Shown here: positions 34,630 to 46,800 of the stretch, in pieces | How the letters are laid out: each line of letters starts with the position of its first letter | Position numbering within the stretch: position 1 is the stretch's first letter | From: Guadua angustifolia | Taxonomy: Eukaryota; Streptophyta; Magnoliopsida; Poales; Poaceae | Length of the DNA: 64,000 bases | Reading direction: 5' to 3' | NCBI GenBank assembly: GCA_036346375.1 | Contig: CM070512.1 | Location: 40,904,466-40,968,465, forward strand | Notes under the pieces: generated by a model | The model's database searches: none | The model's input: the letters and a program-made list of their open reading frames with translations, nothing else | What the model was told of the DNA's origin: nothing | Made by a program: the position numbers and the translations under genes

Positions 34630-36110
34630 CTTTCCTTTGTGGGCATTTGCTGACAAAATACTCAAGTTTTGTGGCAATTATAGCAGAGTCTAGGGTGAAC
34701 TTTCTTTCTTGAGCATTTGTTGATTAGAACAGTATCTTTTACCTAAACGCCTTTTCTTCAATTGGTTCTCTAGGCAAATTTCTTTTGCAATTTCACCGCT
34801 CACTCTTGGCGTTATGTCTTTGGTGAGGTAACTTCGGTATATCCACTACAGAGGAAATATTTGTCTTCTTTGTGGGCATCGATTAGCATAATAACCTTTT
34901 CGGCGACAGTTGTAGCACACAATGCTGCTCTTCCTGTGATTCATTACTTCCTGATTCGCAACACATCCCCTAGTAAAACGATCTTCTCCACCATACAAGG
35001 GACCTACTGTGGGTGATAGTCACTTACTGGTTTCCTGATTAAGGTCAATAGGTTCAGGATGGTGCGTACTAAGGTAACATGTGATGTTGCTTATAGGATA
35101 TTTTCCAATTGGATGACTTCCTTTGCAACTAGAGCAATTGATCGCATGCTCATCAGCGGTATGTCCTATTTCTCCACAGCGAATGCACGCATAATTTTCT
35201 AAATTGTTTGGTTGACAGCACTTCCTAGAACAATGTCTAGATTTCGAACAAGGTGCAGGGGTAGCGTTTCTCTCCATAGTCTCGAGCCAATCCTCTGCTT
35301 CTAAAGGTGAGACATTTCCTTAAAATATTGGTGGACGAGTCTTTATGAATTCTAATAACCTTGAGTTAGTCAGGATCACTAATAACGATTCGAGGCGCTT
35401 TTCGACATTAGCTTGATTGGTCATATTCGTATTTGCTTCATCATTGCTTGCTTCAACTGAGTCTGAGCGGTCAAAAACTCTTTGAAATTCTGCATATCTA
35501 TCGGTATTGACGGGTAAAGAACTGATACATCCTTAGAGTTTCCACTGGGTTGATTTTCACTTCCACTAGCTCCATTGCTATCGCTAATATGAATCATCTG
35601 CTTGATTACCTCAAAAGGGGTTAGGGAGGAGAGAAATAGCATAGGTAATAAGCAAGAATCCTAACACAGGGGAGATAGGTTTAACCCAATGACTTAAGCA
35701 ATCAATATTAATAACTTGGTATAGTTGCTTATATAAGCCTAAAAGCTTTGCAACACATACTGCACACTCAGCAATCAAGAAGAACCACTTCAACCTAAAC
35801 ACACGAAACTACCGTCTACATGGGCGACACTCCTATCTTACAAAACGCGACTCCCACACATGAGTCGCAACTGGCTACTTGAAGCATTAAGTCTTCTAGA
35901 TCTTGAAACGCTTCATTGATCCGCTCTTCCATGAGCTTGATGATTCCTTCCGTCATGATCATTATGGTAGTAGCAGGCACTTGATGTCATCTCCTAAAGT
36001 ATGGTATATCGTTTTCTACTTAAGATAACTCAGGTAAGATTTCAACTCAGTTTAGCAGAGGTAAGAGACAGAAATTTCAGCAAGGGAAAGAAAGAATTGA
36101 CGGTAAGGGC
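34630..36110 (-). pseudogene. gag: gypsy gag region with several zinc-knuckle remnants, decayed
   Basis: The minus-strand pieces at 35642-35421, 35277-35020 and lower to 34640 form a broken gag. Three cysteine clusters are visible: CIRCGEIGHTADEH (about 35190), CYNCRRKGYYANRC (34917-34876, with Tyr where His is expected) and CYNCHKT followed by a stop (34690-34640). More than one knuckle is not rare, but three closely spaced remnants could also reflect a duplication. Nothing upstream of 35642 is recognisable. Confidence 0.55.
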
Positions 36111-36239
36111 GAAATAGATGAATGAGATAAGTCAAGAACACATTATTCTTCTAGGTTTAGGTCTTTTAAATTTAGAAAATAATTTTGAAGTACCTATAGA
36201 GACGACCAACTATCTAGGGGCAAGACCTACAGTCAGTAT

Positions 36240-36252
36240 GGCTCTGATACCA
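36240..36252 (-). other. Primer binding site of the gypsy element
   Basis: On the minus strand TGGTATCAGAGCC follows the LTR end (CCGACA) after a GAGG spacer and matches the 3' end of initiator Met tRNA. It fixes the orientation of the element as minus. Confidence 0.87.
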
Positions 36253-36256
36253 CCTC

Positions 36257-39073
36257 TGTCGGGACCCGAATATGCAAATCCGGACCCTCTGTGTATACTG
36301 CACTAGTCCAGGATCACGCTAGTGCACACAGGCTCAACATTAGTGAATATCACAATCATACATAGCGGAAATAAGATAAAAGACATTATATATTAAATAT
36401 TACTAGTTCAATGACCTTTGGTCAACTTACTTAACAATGCCTCACAAGGCTGAACAACAAATTGAACTACAATGGAAATGAAGACGTAGGTAACCCCTCA
36501 GTATACCACGTGGCCGACAAGGCTCGCACCTAAACATTCGTCCCTCCATGGTACACCTTCTTCAAAGACTTGATGATGTTGTAGGCAAGGGTGAGTACAT
36601 AAAGCACTCAACAAGTTGTGCATGAGAATGCAATTCTATCATAACTATATGCAAGGCTTATTCCAAAGGAAGGCTAAGAGGTTCATTTGCGAAGCAAAGC
36701 ATTTATGAACAAGTACGATATATAGATTGAAAAGACAGTAAAAATAAATAACAGTAATAGATAGATTCAGCATTTCCCAAGTAAGCCAAGTTTCTCATCC
36801 TAAATTAAGATTCAACTTTCCATGGCAACCTGTCATCCATCCCAAGTTTTCATTTTTCAAAAGTCTAAACCCTTGACTGTAATCCCCGAGCATTGCTCAA
36901 TACCGTGAGCATGGCTATCCGAATAGTTTGTACACTCTGTAGAGGTTACGCACTTTACCCACACGATATCATAATCTCTTTTGTGCCTGGCCATTAGCAC
37001 ACTTCCTTTGGTGTGCCGGCAGAGAATCATGACAAAGCCTTTACAATACTCTATCTTAACTCAGTACTACCCGCTAAGGTTTCAACACTGGTGGGACTGG
37101 TTACCACATCCAGGGCCCCCTTCTTGCGCCATCTGGGTTCATTTAAAAAAAAGGATGAACCACACCACCACTGGTAGTACCAAAGCTAAGACATTGCAAA
37201 TTAATCAGCTAGGCTGCCCCATAACAAACATGTGGTTGCATGATTGACTCAGGTCAAAGGATCGCAAGGTGTCCTTAGGGTTGATCAAAGCAAGACATAC
37301 ACATACCCTCTGCCCATCGGGCCCACCCTGGCATCCTGCCCTTGCCACTTGCTCCGATCTAAAATCATAACCACCCAAGTTGATTACCAAGCACCACGTG
37401 CCATCAACAATTCAATATTATTGCGTGACATCCATTGCCACCACAACTCAATCTCATCGTGTGACCACACATGACACACAAATTCAGAACATTGTTCCAT
37501 ATTCCATTAATCAAGATTATTTATCAAAGATTCAAGTACATGTGATGACGTGGCATGGCTAAGCAGTTCTATTTCGATCTAACCATCTATGTTGATTTCA
37601 TTATTAACCAACTATAGTGAACCAACATAGGGCGACAATAGATCATGGCATACAATTGACAAAGTAGGGTATAATTCAAAGGGTACATTAGCTAATCCCA
37701 AATTTAAGTTGAAATCATTTATACGCATAAAATATCATGCAATAGAGTAAATCAAAATAGCAACTAATCTAGCTATAGGTGCAACATGATCAAAGCACAA
37801 CTTGCCTTGCTTAAGCTCCTGGTCTTGGTCTAAGGATTGTTCCTGAGTTGCAAATTCCTCCTCCGAAGCCTCGCACAATTCAACGTCTACGCGAATCGAG
37901 AAGAAATAGCAAATAAACACCAAAACTAAAGAACAAATGAACTCAAAAATTCAAATAAAAGTAACCATTGGATAGATCTCAATTTTACAAATTTTTAGGA
38001 ATTTGAATCACCTCAATCGGAGTTCGTATGCAAAAGTTATAGCATTTAGAAGTTTTGAAAATAAATTAAATTGAATTTCTAGATTTAATAGAATTATTTT
38101 TATAAAGAAAAATCCGAATTATGACGTCAGCTGACGTCAGCATGGCGCCGGTCAGTACGGATGACACGTGGCCTAATCTGGACCGTCTAAATCTAATCTA
38201 ACGGCTGCCATTTAATCTAACACGTGGCTGAATGTCAACCATTGGATTTAGATCTAACGGTAGATCTTACCCGAGTCCTTTTACTGTTGACCTAATGACG
38301 TGGATTAATCTGGGCCACTTATCTAGAATCGGACGGTGCCAATCTTACCCAAGCGATGCACTGTTTTTCTCCGCGACATGGCTCCCTCTCGGCGGTGCGA
38401 TGACGATCCAACGGTCGACGTTCCTCGCGAGCGACAATGGAACGACGGCGGGGCAGGCTGCCGGAGCTGAGGACGAAGACCAAGGCGACGGCGATTCGGC
38501 GTTCTCCGGTGACGAAGAGGTAGCGGGTCCGATGCGCCTCGACGCGACGAGTCCGAATCCACCCTCGGAATGGCGGAAGAGAATCCCGGTCGACGGCTAT
38601 GGCGCGGCGAAGATCTTCGGCACTCCGGCGAGCTTGCGCGACTTCCTCCGTGCTCCTCCGGTGACACAACTGCGGACGAAGTGGGCGGCGACTTGTGGGG
38701 ATTCTCGGGAGAGGTCTCGGGGCCTTAAATACCCGGCGTGGCGCGGGATTTGGAAGGACTTTACTCGGACACGGCGGCGGCGGCGTGTCCGGATCGGTTA
38801 CGGCGGCGGCACGGGAGTTCGATTCGGAGACGACAGCCTTCAGCCGTCCGATCGATAATCAAGGGTGAGGACGTGCTAGGGTTTCCAAATCGGTACCGGC
38901 GTTTATCAGCCGCACGATGCAAATCCAACAGCGGCTAGCATTTAGGGTTTCATTAATGGTGTGGGCTGATCTCGACCGTTGGATGGCAATCCGACGGCGC
39001 ACGTTACCCCTCCCGTTTCACGGTCGGTCCGTACAGTAATGTGCTTCGGCCCGTTACTGTTCCGAAGAAAATT
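36257..39073 (-). repeat. 5' LTR of the gypsy element, truncated
   Basis: It matches 28090-30885 closely and then stops within TCCGAAGAAAATT at 39061-39073; the last about 300 bp of the LTR are absent. The TATA-like TATTTAAGG (minus) at about 38724-38732 would start transcription. Two tandem TGACGTCA palindromes lie at 38122-38139, downstream of the predicted start in the transcribed part. Confidence 0.85.
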
Positions 39074-39328
39074 TTCATCACTATCGGTTCTTTTCACTAT
39101 CACTTCTATGAAAAGAACCGATAGTGATGATCGTGCACATCACTATCACTTTTTAGTAGAGAACCGATTCGGATGTGTCCAGTGCTACATCACAATCACT
39201 TATAATCTCTGAACCGATAGTGATTATTACTAACACCCCTCCGAAGTTACTTATCACAATCGTTTTTTTCGAAAAACTTAAGAACCGACACAGATAAAGT
39301 GATAGTGATGTGTCGTTCTGTAGTAGTG
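39074..39328 (+). mobile_element. CACTA element 3' terminus (GAACCGATAGTGAT repeats)
   Basis: It ends GTTCTGTAGTAGTG at 39328, the inverse of a CACTACTACAGAAC terminus. Inside are repeated words AGAACCGATAGTGAT and inverse ATCACTATCGGTTCT. Only 255 bp remain; the left side joins directly to the truncated gypsy LTR. Whether the CACTA was deleted together with the LTR end, or inserted and then lost its left part, cannot be told. Confidence 0.65.
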
Positions 39329-39661
39329 CATAGCATAGAACAATGATGATGTCTCCAACGTACTCACCCGCATCATGACTTGGAGATGGTGATTCTTCGT
39401 ATTCTTCCTCCTCTACCTCTGCTAACTCGCTGACCAAGAAACCACCGTTGGCTTGACATCGGCGACGTCATGCTCAATGTTATCATGGCCTGATCAACGG
39501 ATCGCCAGTGGTTGTGGAGACCAGGGGGCGTGGTGCCACTCGCTGCAGCACTAACCATTGGGGACGAGGTCCCCCACGGATTGGCCGAGGCGACGGCCGT
39601 GGCTGATGCGGTCATGGGGGATGTGATACCCCTAGCACAAATGGCGCACAGACCGGCCGAG
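39329..39661 (-). other. Unassigned GC-rich sequence with open minus-strand frames
   Basis: Minus-strand frames read MTASATAVASANPWGTSSP (39615 downward) and, in another frame, AEVEEEEYEESPSPSHDAG followed by a donor-like GTGAGT near 39365. These could be a low-complexity exon of a host or CACTA-carried gene. The same stretch continues after the inserted CACTA MITE at 40215, but stops break the joined frame. Confidence 0.25.
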
Positions 39662-40211
39662 CACTACTACACAAATGATCTTTAGTCCCGGTTGATAACT
39701 GGCTTTAGTCCCGGTTATCAAACCGGGACAGCCCATCTGGGACTAAAGGTCCCCGGTTCCCCTAAGGGACTAAAGCTCTCTCGCGATGTAGAAAAAATTA
39801 TGACAAACTCAAGACTCGAACCTGGAACCTCCTGCATGCCACCACAGGACACTACCAACCCACCCACCCACACGTATTGAATAGACTAGGATATGCATTC
39901 CTTTTAAAGTATCTTTGAGCGAGCCTTTAGTACCGGTTAGAAACTAACAGGACTAAAGGTACCTTTAGTCCGGTTCGTAACACTAACCAGGACTAAAGCC
40001 TTTTTAGTCGGTCAGAATACTAACAGGACTAATGTGTGCTCGTGCGGTATGCGCAAAGCACTCTTACGTCGGTTCGTGGCACGAACCGACTAATGTGAGC
40101 GAAAAATCATGCTTTTAGTCTAGTAGCCACAAAGAATTGTTGCTACTATTAGTCGATTCGTGACTAATCAGGACTGATAAGTCGGTATGAAAGGTCGTTT
40201 CTCTAGTAGTG
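39662..40211. mobile_element. Non-autonomous CACTA element (550 bp) with TTTAGTCCCGGTT repeats
   Basis: The left end CACTACTACACAAATGATC and right end CGTTTCTCTAGTAGTG are flanked by a perfect 3-bp duplication GAG (39659-39661 and 40212-40214). The interior contains repeated TTTAGTCCCGGTT, GGGACTAAAG and AGGACTAAAG words. It encodes no transposase. Its complete ends and duplication indicate insertion by a related CACTA transposase acting in trans. Confidence 0.85.
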
Positions 40212-40214
40212 GAG

Positions 40215-41024
40215 CACTAGTAACCGACAATGCCACTGGGGCCAGGGTAAACCCAGGCGAAGTCGGCGCGGAGGTGATGCGTGGGGCAATGTTGTGGCAG
40301 ACCTCTGCCATTCGGCGTTAGCAGCCTGGCTGTGGCCGTACCTCTGCGACCGCACCACCCATGGAAGCGGTGGCGCCCGAGGCCGCAACGGCGGTGGCGT
40401 TCTACGCCGTGATGGCTATGGCGCACGAGCCCGCAAAGGCAGCGGTGCTCGAGGCCACAAAGGCGGAGGTGTCTGATGTCGCGAAGGCGGCGAAGCCCGA
40501 GCATGCGATGGCGTGCGATGCTATCTGCGGCCACCGCCAGCTTGTCTTCCCGCATGGGGAGGTTGAAGGCACGAGTGTGGCGACCAAAGCAAGGAAGCGG
40601 CGGTGGTGCCCCTGGTGCTAGGGTTGGAAACCCTAGTAACAGATACAAATGGGCCAAAATGGGCCAGTCGGTATATTTAAAGGTGCCAGCATTATGTTTA
40701 CGCATTTCCATAATATACACTCGCAAGAAATGAATGAACGCATAAACCTCTGTGTGTGTGTGCATTCTCATCAGAAGCCTGTGCGTGTGTGCTCTCAACG
40801 CAAGTGTATGTGCATTCTTTGGCAACTTCTAGCATATATTTTCATCAGATAATGTTTTATGAAATGATTAAATATCATTTTGACACAGAAAATGCTATAA
40901 AATTCCAAAAAATTCTAGAAAATTACAATGACCCTTATGTGCTTATGTACAACATTTTCATGCCATAATTTTACTTTGAGAAAGTAAATTAATTACATTT
41001 GCATAAAAAAACAAATTGTAGGAC
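40215..41024. other. Unassigned sequence left of the second copia element
   Basis: 40215-40620 is GC-rich with imperfect GCGGTG(G/A)CG-type repeats giving Ala-rich frames on plus and Arg/His-rich frames on minus. 40740-40815 is a TGTG-rich microsatellite-like stretch. No LTR matching 49012-49194 was found, so the 5' LTR of the copia element to the right is missing or unrecognisable. Confidence 0.3.
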
Positions 41025-42063
41025 ATAGCAGATATCTCCAAAAAGGAGTTTGCAGAGTTCACCTTGGATGGCAGCAAGCAATGAATATGAAGATAAATTT
41101 GATAGGTCGAGGTCTTGGTGCTACAATCACAGATCCTCAACCTAACTCCCCGCCTGTAGTACAAACTGCAAAGTATGCAGCTCCGCACATTTGGCACCAC
41201 CACCACCACTCAGATCTAAAGACTGAGTACCTGATGGAGGAAGATCCACTTCAATTGTGGAACTCCCTGAAAGAGAGATATGACCAACAGAAATTGGTCA
41301 TGTTACCAGAAGCTCAAAGAGAATGGGCACTTATACGTTTCCAGGACTACTTCAAGTCCATGGCTGCGTATAATTCAGCTGTACATAAAATAAATTCCAA
41401 GCTGAAATTCTGTGACCATGGAATTGGTGATGCTGAATTAATAGAGAAAACATTGTGCACTTTCCACCCTTCTATGCGTGTACTTCAACAACAGTATCGC
41501 CAAAAGATGTACACTAAATACTCTGAGTTGATATATACTTTGCTTCAAGCAAAAAAAAACATGATGAAATTCTCATGAAGAATCATCATACTCGCTCTAC
41601 CGGGGCAATGGCAGTGCCTAAAGTACATGCCAATACTCAGGGGGCTAGTAGTAGCCATGGGCGTAAGATGTGCCATAAGAAAAAGGGAAAGTGGCAATCC
41701 AAGAATATGCAGAAATTCAAAGGCAAAGGCAAGGAAAAGATCAAAAAGAATTTTTCTAAGGAAAAAATAGGCCTTTGCTATAAATGTGGCTGCAAAGGAT
41801 ATTTTGCAAAAAAATATAGAACTGCTCTACATTTGATTGAGTTGTATCAACAATTTGTGGGAAAAGGCAAGAAGCCTAAAGGGGACAATGTTGAAGTTCA
41901 CTTCACTTCATCAGTAGACAAAGATCTAATAATGGGATCAGAGGATATTATTATGAATGTTGAAAACCAACAGATGGTCCAACTGAAGGAAGACGACTTC
42001 ATGAAAATAGATGATATGATGGTTGAATATACTGCCCAAGATTTGTTTGGAGACACCGTATAG
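41025..42063 (+). pseudogene. gag: gag of the second copia element, decayed
   Basis: The expected start is present as ATA instead of ATG at 41025-41027, followed by ADISKKEFAEFTLDGS. A frame change near 41075 leads to MNMKINLIGRGLG. The capsid part includes YLMEEDPLQLWNSLKERYDQ. Another frame change occurs near 41570. The zinc knuckle reads CYKCGCKGYFAKKY, so both the His and last Cys of CCHC are replaced by Tyr. The acidic C-terminus ends at TAG 42061-42063. Confidence 0.8.
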
Positions 42064-42259
42064 TCTCCTAATTATCCCCTTGTATAAAATAGCCAATCAT
42101 AATTGTTGTACATATATGTTGTATATTTTCAGTTAATTAAGTTCTATAGGAACATGGGTATTGTAATAGTATTATATAAACACATATTGTATTTATAGAC
42201 ATACAATATATATTGATGTACTTGTTCTATATTGAGTTACTAATCATGTTGTTTATTAT

Positions 42260-43885
42260 AGAATTTGGTGGCACAATCCGATGGAGGAAGAAATCTGTCT
42301 TGTTGACAGTGGTACTACAAATACAATATTAAGGGAAGCAAAATATTTCTAGACTTTGACAAAGAAAATTGGAAATATAATGACTATCGCTGGAAGCGAT
42401 AATCTAATTGTTAGCACTGGAAAAACCATCATAGTTCTCCTATGGGTACACAATTAATGATTCAAGATGCTCTGTTGTATCCTTAATCAAATTGTACCCT
42501 ACTAAGTTTTAAAGATATCCGTCTTAATGGTTTCCATGTGGAAACTACTAGTGAGGGAGATGATGAATATATTTTCCTCACTAAAGTTGATGGATACGGA
42601 AAATAAGTGGTTGAAAAACTTCCTTCATATTCATCTAGATTGTACTGCACATACATTAAACTTGAACCACATGTTACGTTCAAAACAATTTTTCAAAATC
42701 TTAACAAATTCAAGATTTGGCATGATCGCCTAGGTCATCCTGGTATGGGGATGTTGAGAAAAATTGTACAAAGTTCTGTTGGCCATAATATTAGAACTTC
42801 AGATCTCCCGAAATCAGAAGATTTCATGTGCACTGCTTGTGCTAAAGGGAAATTGATATTGAGGCCATCATACCTCAAAGTGAAAGATGAGTCACTGAAT
42901 TTTATGGAAAGAATTCAGGGTGACATCTGTAGACTTATTCAGCCCTTAATAGATGTAATTAAGTTAAGAGCCAATTTTCTGGAAAATCAAATCAAATCCA
43001 TTAGATTGGATAATACTGATGAATTCTCATCAAAGGCATTTAATGACTATTATATAGCTCTAGGCATTAATGTTGAACATTCTGTGCCATATGTCCACAC
43101 ACAAAATGTCCTAGCAGAATCTTTGATAAAGAGGATCAAACTAACTATTAGACTCTTATACAAAATTGTAGGTTGCCAACAAATTGTTGGGGCCATGTGG
43201 TCTTGCATACTACAGAACTAATCCAAATAAGACCAATTGCATATCGCACGGTCTCCCTGTTGCAGTTAGTATGTGGAAATGAACCAAGTATTTCCCATTT
43301 GCGAAAATTCGGTTACGCAGTATATGTATTGATTTCACCACCACAGCGTACATCGATGGGTCCTCATAGAAAGTTGGGGATCTATGTGGGATATAGCTCT
43401 CTATTAATAATAAAATACCTTGAGCTATTAACAGGAGATCTGTTTATAGCTCGGTACGCTGATTGTATTTTTGATGAGGACAATTTTTCGGCATTAGGGG
43501 GAGATAAGTACCACGAAGAATGCAAAGAAATAGATTGGAATATCACAGGCATTCAGTTCTTAAATCTACGTACTAAAGAATCTGAATCGAAAGTTCAAAG
43601 AATAATAAATTTGCAACAAATTGCAAATAATCTGCCAGATGCATTTATTGATTATAAGGATGTTGCAAAATCATACATACCCACAATCAATTTACCAGAA
43701 AGAGTGGAGGTACCTCAGAAAACTACTCTTGCCCCTAATGAGAAGAAGAGGGGGAGAATTCCGAATAAAAGGGATTTAGTCCTGCGGAGACGTCCGCAGA
43801 AACGGAATCCTTCTAAAGGTGCAATGCTTGAATCAGGAAAAGAAACTCAATATGAGGTTGAGAACCATCAAAGGTATGGTAAACT
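42260..43885 (+). pseudogene. pol: Protease and integrase of the second copia element, with internal deletion
   Basis: The protease motif CLVDSGTTNTIL is readable near 42297-42330, with stops soon after. The integrase zinc region is WHDRLGHPGMGMLRK and CTACAKGKLI. The core goes from MERIQGDICRLIQPL directly into VIKLRANFLENQIKSIRLD. The segment that normally separates the first catalytic Asp block from the second is therefore deleted, and the second Asp block reads RLDNTDEF. The Glu block is QNVLAESLIKR. The reading continues in other frames to the solo LTR at 43886. Confidence 0.8.
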
Positions 43886-46800
43886 GTCGGGACCCGAATT
43901 TGCAAATCCGGACCCTCTGTGTATTCAGCACTAGTCCAGGATCACGCTAGTGCACACAGATCTCAACATTGGTACATATCACGGTCATAACCAACGAAAT
44001 AATAAGTACTTTGATTAAATACTCAAACTAGTTGATCGACCTTATAGTCAAGTTACAAAGATCGCCTTGCAGGCTAAGACTTATTAAAATATTCAAATGC
44101 GCGGAAATAAAATAAACTCGTGGCGCCAACCAATTTGCCACGAACAGCCCGACAGGCTCGCTCCTAGTTTGTCGGCTCCTCCGATACTCCTCCTCTGGCG
44201 GGGTTTGCTTCTTCTTCAAGCTGAAGTTGTGTTGTTGTGGGGTGAGTACTTTGAGCACTCGGCAAGTCATGCATGTAATGCAATTCTAATATTCTACATG
44301 CATGGCTTAGTACAAAGGATAGGCTATGGTTCATGAGCTGATCAAACATTCAAGGTGAAAAGTAATAGATTGCAAAGCAGTAAAACAATAGTAGGAATAA
44401 TAGCTTTTACAAACATTTCAATCGTAAATCATTTTTCTGTCCTAAGTCCAGTTCATCTTTACCAACCCAAGCATTTTCCATAAACAATTCATTTTTATGA
44501 AAATCTAACCCTTGACCGTAATCACCGAGCGATGCTCATTACCGTGAGCACGGCTATTGAATAGGTTGTACACTCTGCAGAGGTTATACACTTTACCCAC
44601 AAGATACTGGTCAAATACCACCAAGGCAAATAACCGTGAACGAAGCCTTTCCAAAGTTCCATCTAAACTCAAGATCTTGCCGCTAAGGTTTCAACTTTGG
44701 AGGGATGGTTACCACACCAGGGGCCCCCTCTTGCGCCATGTGAGTTCTCATTCCGCTTCTCCTGCCTCACACCACCAGCAGTACCAAAGAATAGATTTTC
44801 CGGTTTACTCAGCTAAGCCCGTCCCATTACGGAGCTTGTGGTCAGTATGAGAGACTCAGTTCAAATGCTCGCAAGGTTAAGTCCTTAGTTGACCGAGGCA
44901 AGACTAACCAAGTGTGATCTCAATTATCCAAAACCAATAAAACCAAATCGACCGCCTAGTTGCCACTCTTGGCCCACCGAAACAATCTTGCCATTTGCCC
45001 CGTCTAAATCATTTTCCCACCCGGTTCTTTACCATTGCACCACGTGCCATCATCAACTCAATAACACATGTCTCATTCACAAAGCATGTTCAATATCTCA
45101 TTAAGTCAAGATTCACTTTGGTATTTCAAAATCATGAAATGTCCACGTGGCGAGGCTAAGCATACTACTTGGTCTACTCAACCCATGTTGGCAAATTATT
45201 AATGTCCAACTATTAATCCATAACCTAGGGTGACAAAGGATTCATGGCCTACAATTATATACGACAAGGTAGCATACTGCAACTAGGCATTTAGCTAATC
45301 CCAAAACTTATTCAAACTCATTTCTATCAAATTAGCATGCAATAGTTTAAATCAAAATAATTTGCTCTAATAGGTTCAACATGATCAAACACAACTTGCC
45401 TTCAAAAAGTGCTGGTTACGGTTCTGAACTTGCTCTGGTCGAACTTCTCCTCGAAACCTTCGGGCACTTCAACGTCTACAGCAGAACGCAAATAAATAGC
45501 AATAAATAAATAAAACAGAGAGCAACTCAAGCCTAAAATTCAAATAAAATTCATAAACAGAAAGAGCTTGATTTTACAAATTTATAGAAATTGGAATCAC
45601 TCAAATCGGAGTTAAAACGCAAAAGTTATAAGCATTTGAAGTTTCAAAATACATTTAAAATCAATAAACCGAATTAATTAAATATTTTCTTTTTCGGAAA
45701 ATTAATTATTGCGTCATCTGTGACACGTGTCGCCACCAGAGAGTGACACGTGTCGCCACCAGAGAGTGACACGTGGCCTGGCGGCGACGTACCGACCGGC
45801 TATTTTGCTGACAAGTGGGTCCCACCGTGACGTCAACATGACGTCAACGGTGACGTCACACGCACGGTGTGTGCGGCTGACGAGTGGGCCCGTGCTGTCG
45901 ATGACTCATGTGCAAGCGTTTCGTGCGGTGAGATCGACATGTGGGTCGCCTTGTCGGCGACTCATGCGCGCATAGTGAGCGTGCGGTGAGATCGACATGT
46001 GGGTCCGCTTGTCGGCCACCGCACGATGAACGGTGACGGGCACGACGGTGGCCCTCGGATTTGCATCTAACGGTGGAGAATTGAAGATGAAGTTTACTAT
46101 TTCTAAGGTGGCGGGTGACCGGCGTTGGATCCGGATCGTGCGGTGGTGAAGGTCGGGCTCGGCGGAGAGCGGTCTTGGCGGCCGCTTCACCGGAGCTGGG
46201 GAAGACGAGCGATGCCGGCGCCCGACGTTCCTCGGCGTGAAGATGTAGCGCTCCGACGGCGTGACGAGGTGAGTTCGAGGTGGCACGGCGGCGCGAGAGT
46301 GACCGGCGGGATTTAAACGGCGCCAAGAAGCGCGGATGGTCTCGGACTTCGGCGAGCTCGTCGGCGGCGGTGTTTTGGGCGATGGGAAGTGTCTGGCGGG
46401 TGCGGCGCAAACCGAGGAACACAGGAGGGTGGCGTCGCATTAAATAGGGGCTCTTGGCGTCCGTCTTGTGCGAGATTCATGGAGGAGTCCGTGGCGCAGT
46501 CCGAGTCCCGGGGAATAGGATCGGGTGGCGTGGCTTTGCTCCCGACCGTCGGATTGGAAACGGAGGGTCACAGATCTAGGGTTTTCGGAGCGGGCCGCGA
46601 TACTCGCCCCGATCTTGTTCACGGATTTTAATCCTTTTCCGAATAAAATTAATTCCCGAAAATAAAATAATTTATTTGGGGCATTAAAAATATCAGAAAA
46701 ATTCTGGAAAAATTCTCAAAAATATTTTAGGACATTTGTGACTCAAATAAAATATTTTCAGCAAAATTTTATTTTTACTTTTCTATTATTTAATTAATTT

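Larger units (their letters stand above)
28090..39073 (-). mobile_element. Ty3/gypsy retrotransposon on the minus strand, 5' LTR truncated
   Basis: Two long direct repeats (28090-31196 and 36257-39073) flank decayed gag-pol read on the minus strand. In element orientation the LTR starts TGTAACA and ends GGGTCCCGACA. A primer site complementary to initiator Met tRNA abuts the 36257 LTR, so that copy is the 5' LTR. A purine-rich stretch (ATAAGGGGAGGTTTG) precedes the 3' LTR at 31197-31211. The 5' LTR stops at 39073, lacking about 300 bp, where a CACTA remnant begins. The base pairs left of 28090 are CTGCT; the partner target duplication is lost with the truncated end. Confidence 0.87.

Noticed and set aside
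28090..39073. Reading the region as a plus-strand gypsy element
   Set aside because: Primer site, polypurine run and all pol/gag motifs are on the minus strand.
40217..40825. 202-codon minus-strand ORF
   Set aside because: His/Arg/Leu-rich product of GCGGTG-type repeats; the plus strand is also open. No domain.
45856..46440. 194-codon minus-strand ORF in the solo LTR
   Set aside because: GC-rich LTR sequence with many Arg/His/Pro codons in several frames; no conserved frame with related LTRs.
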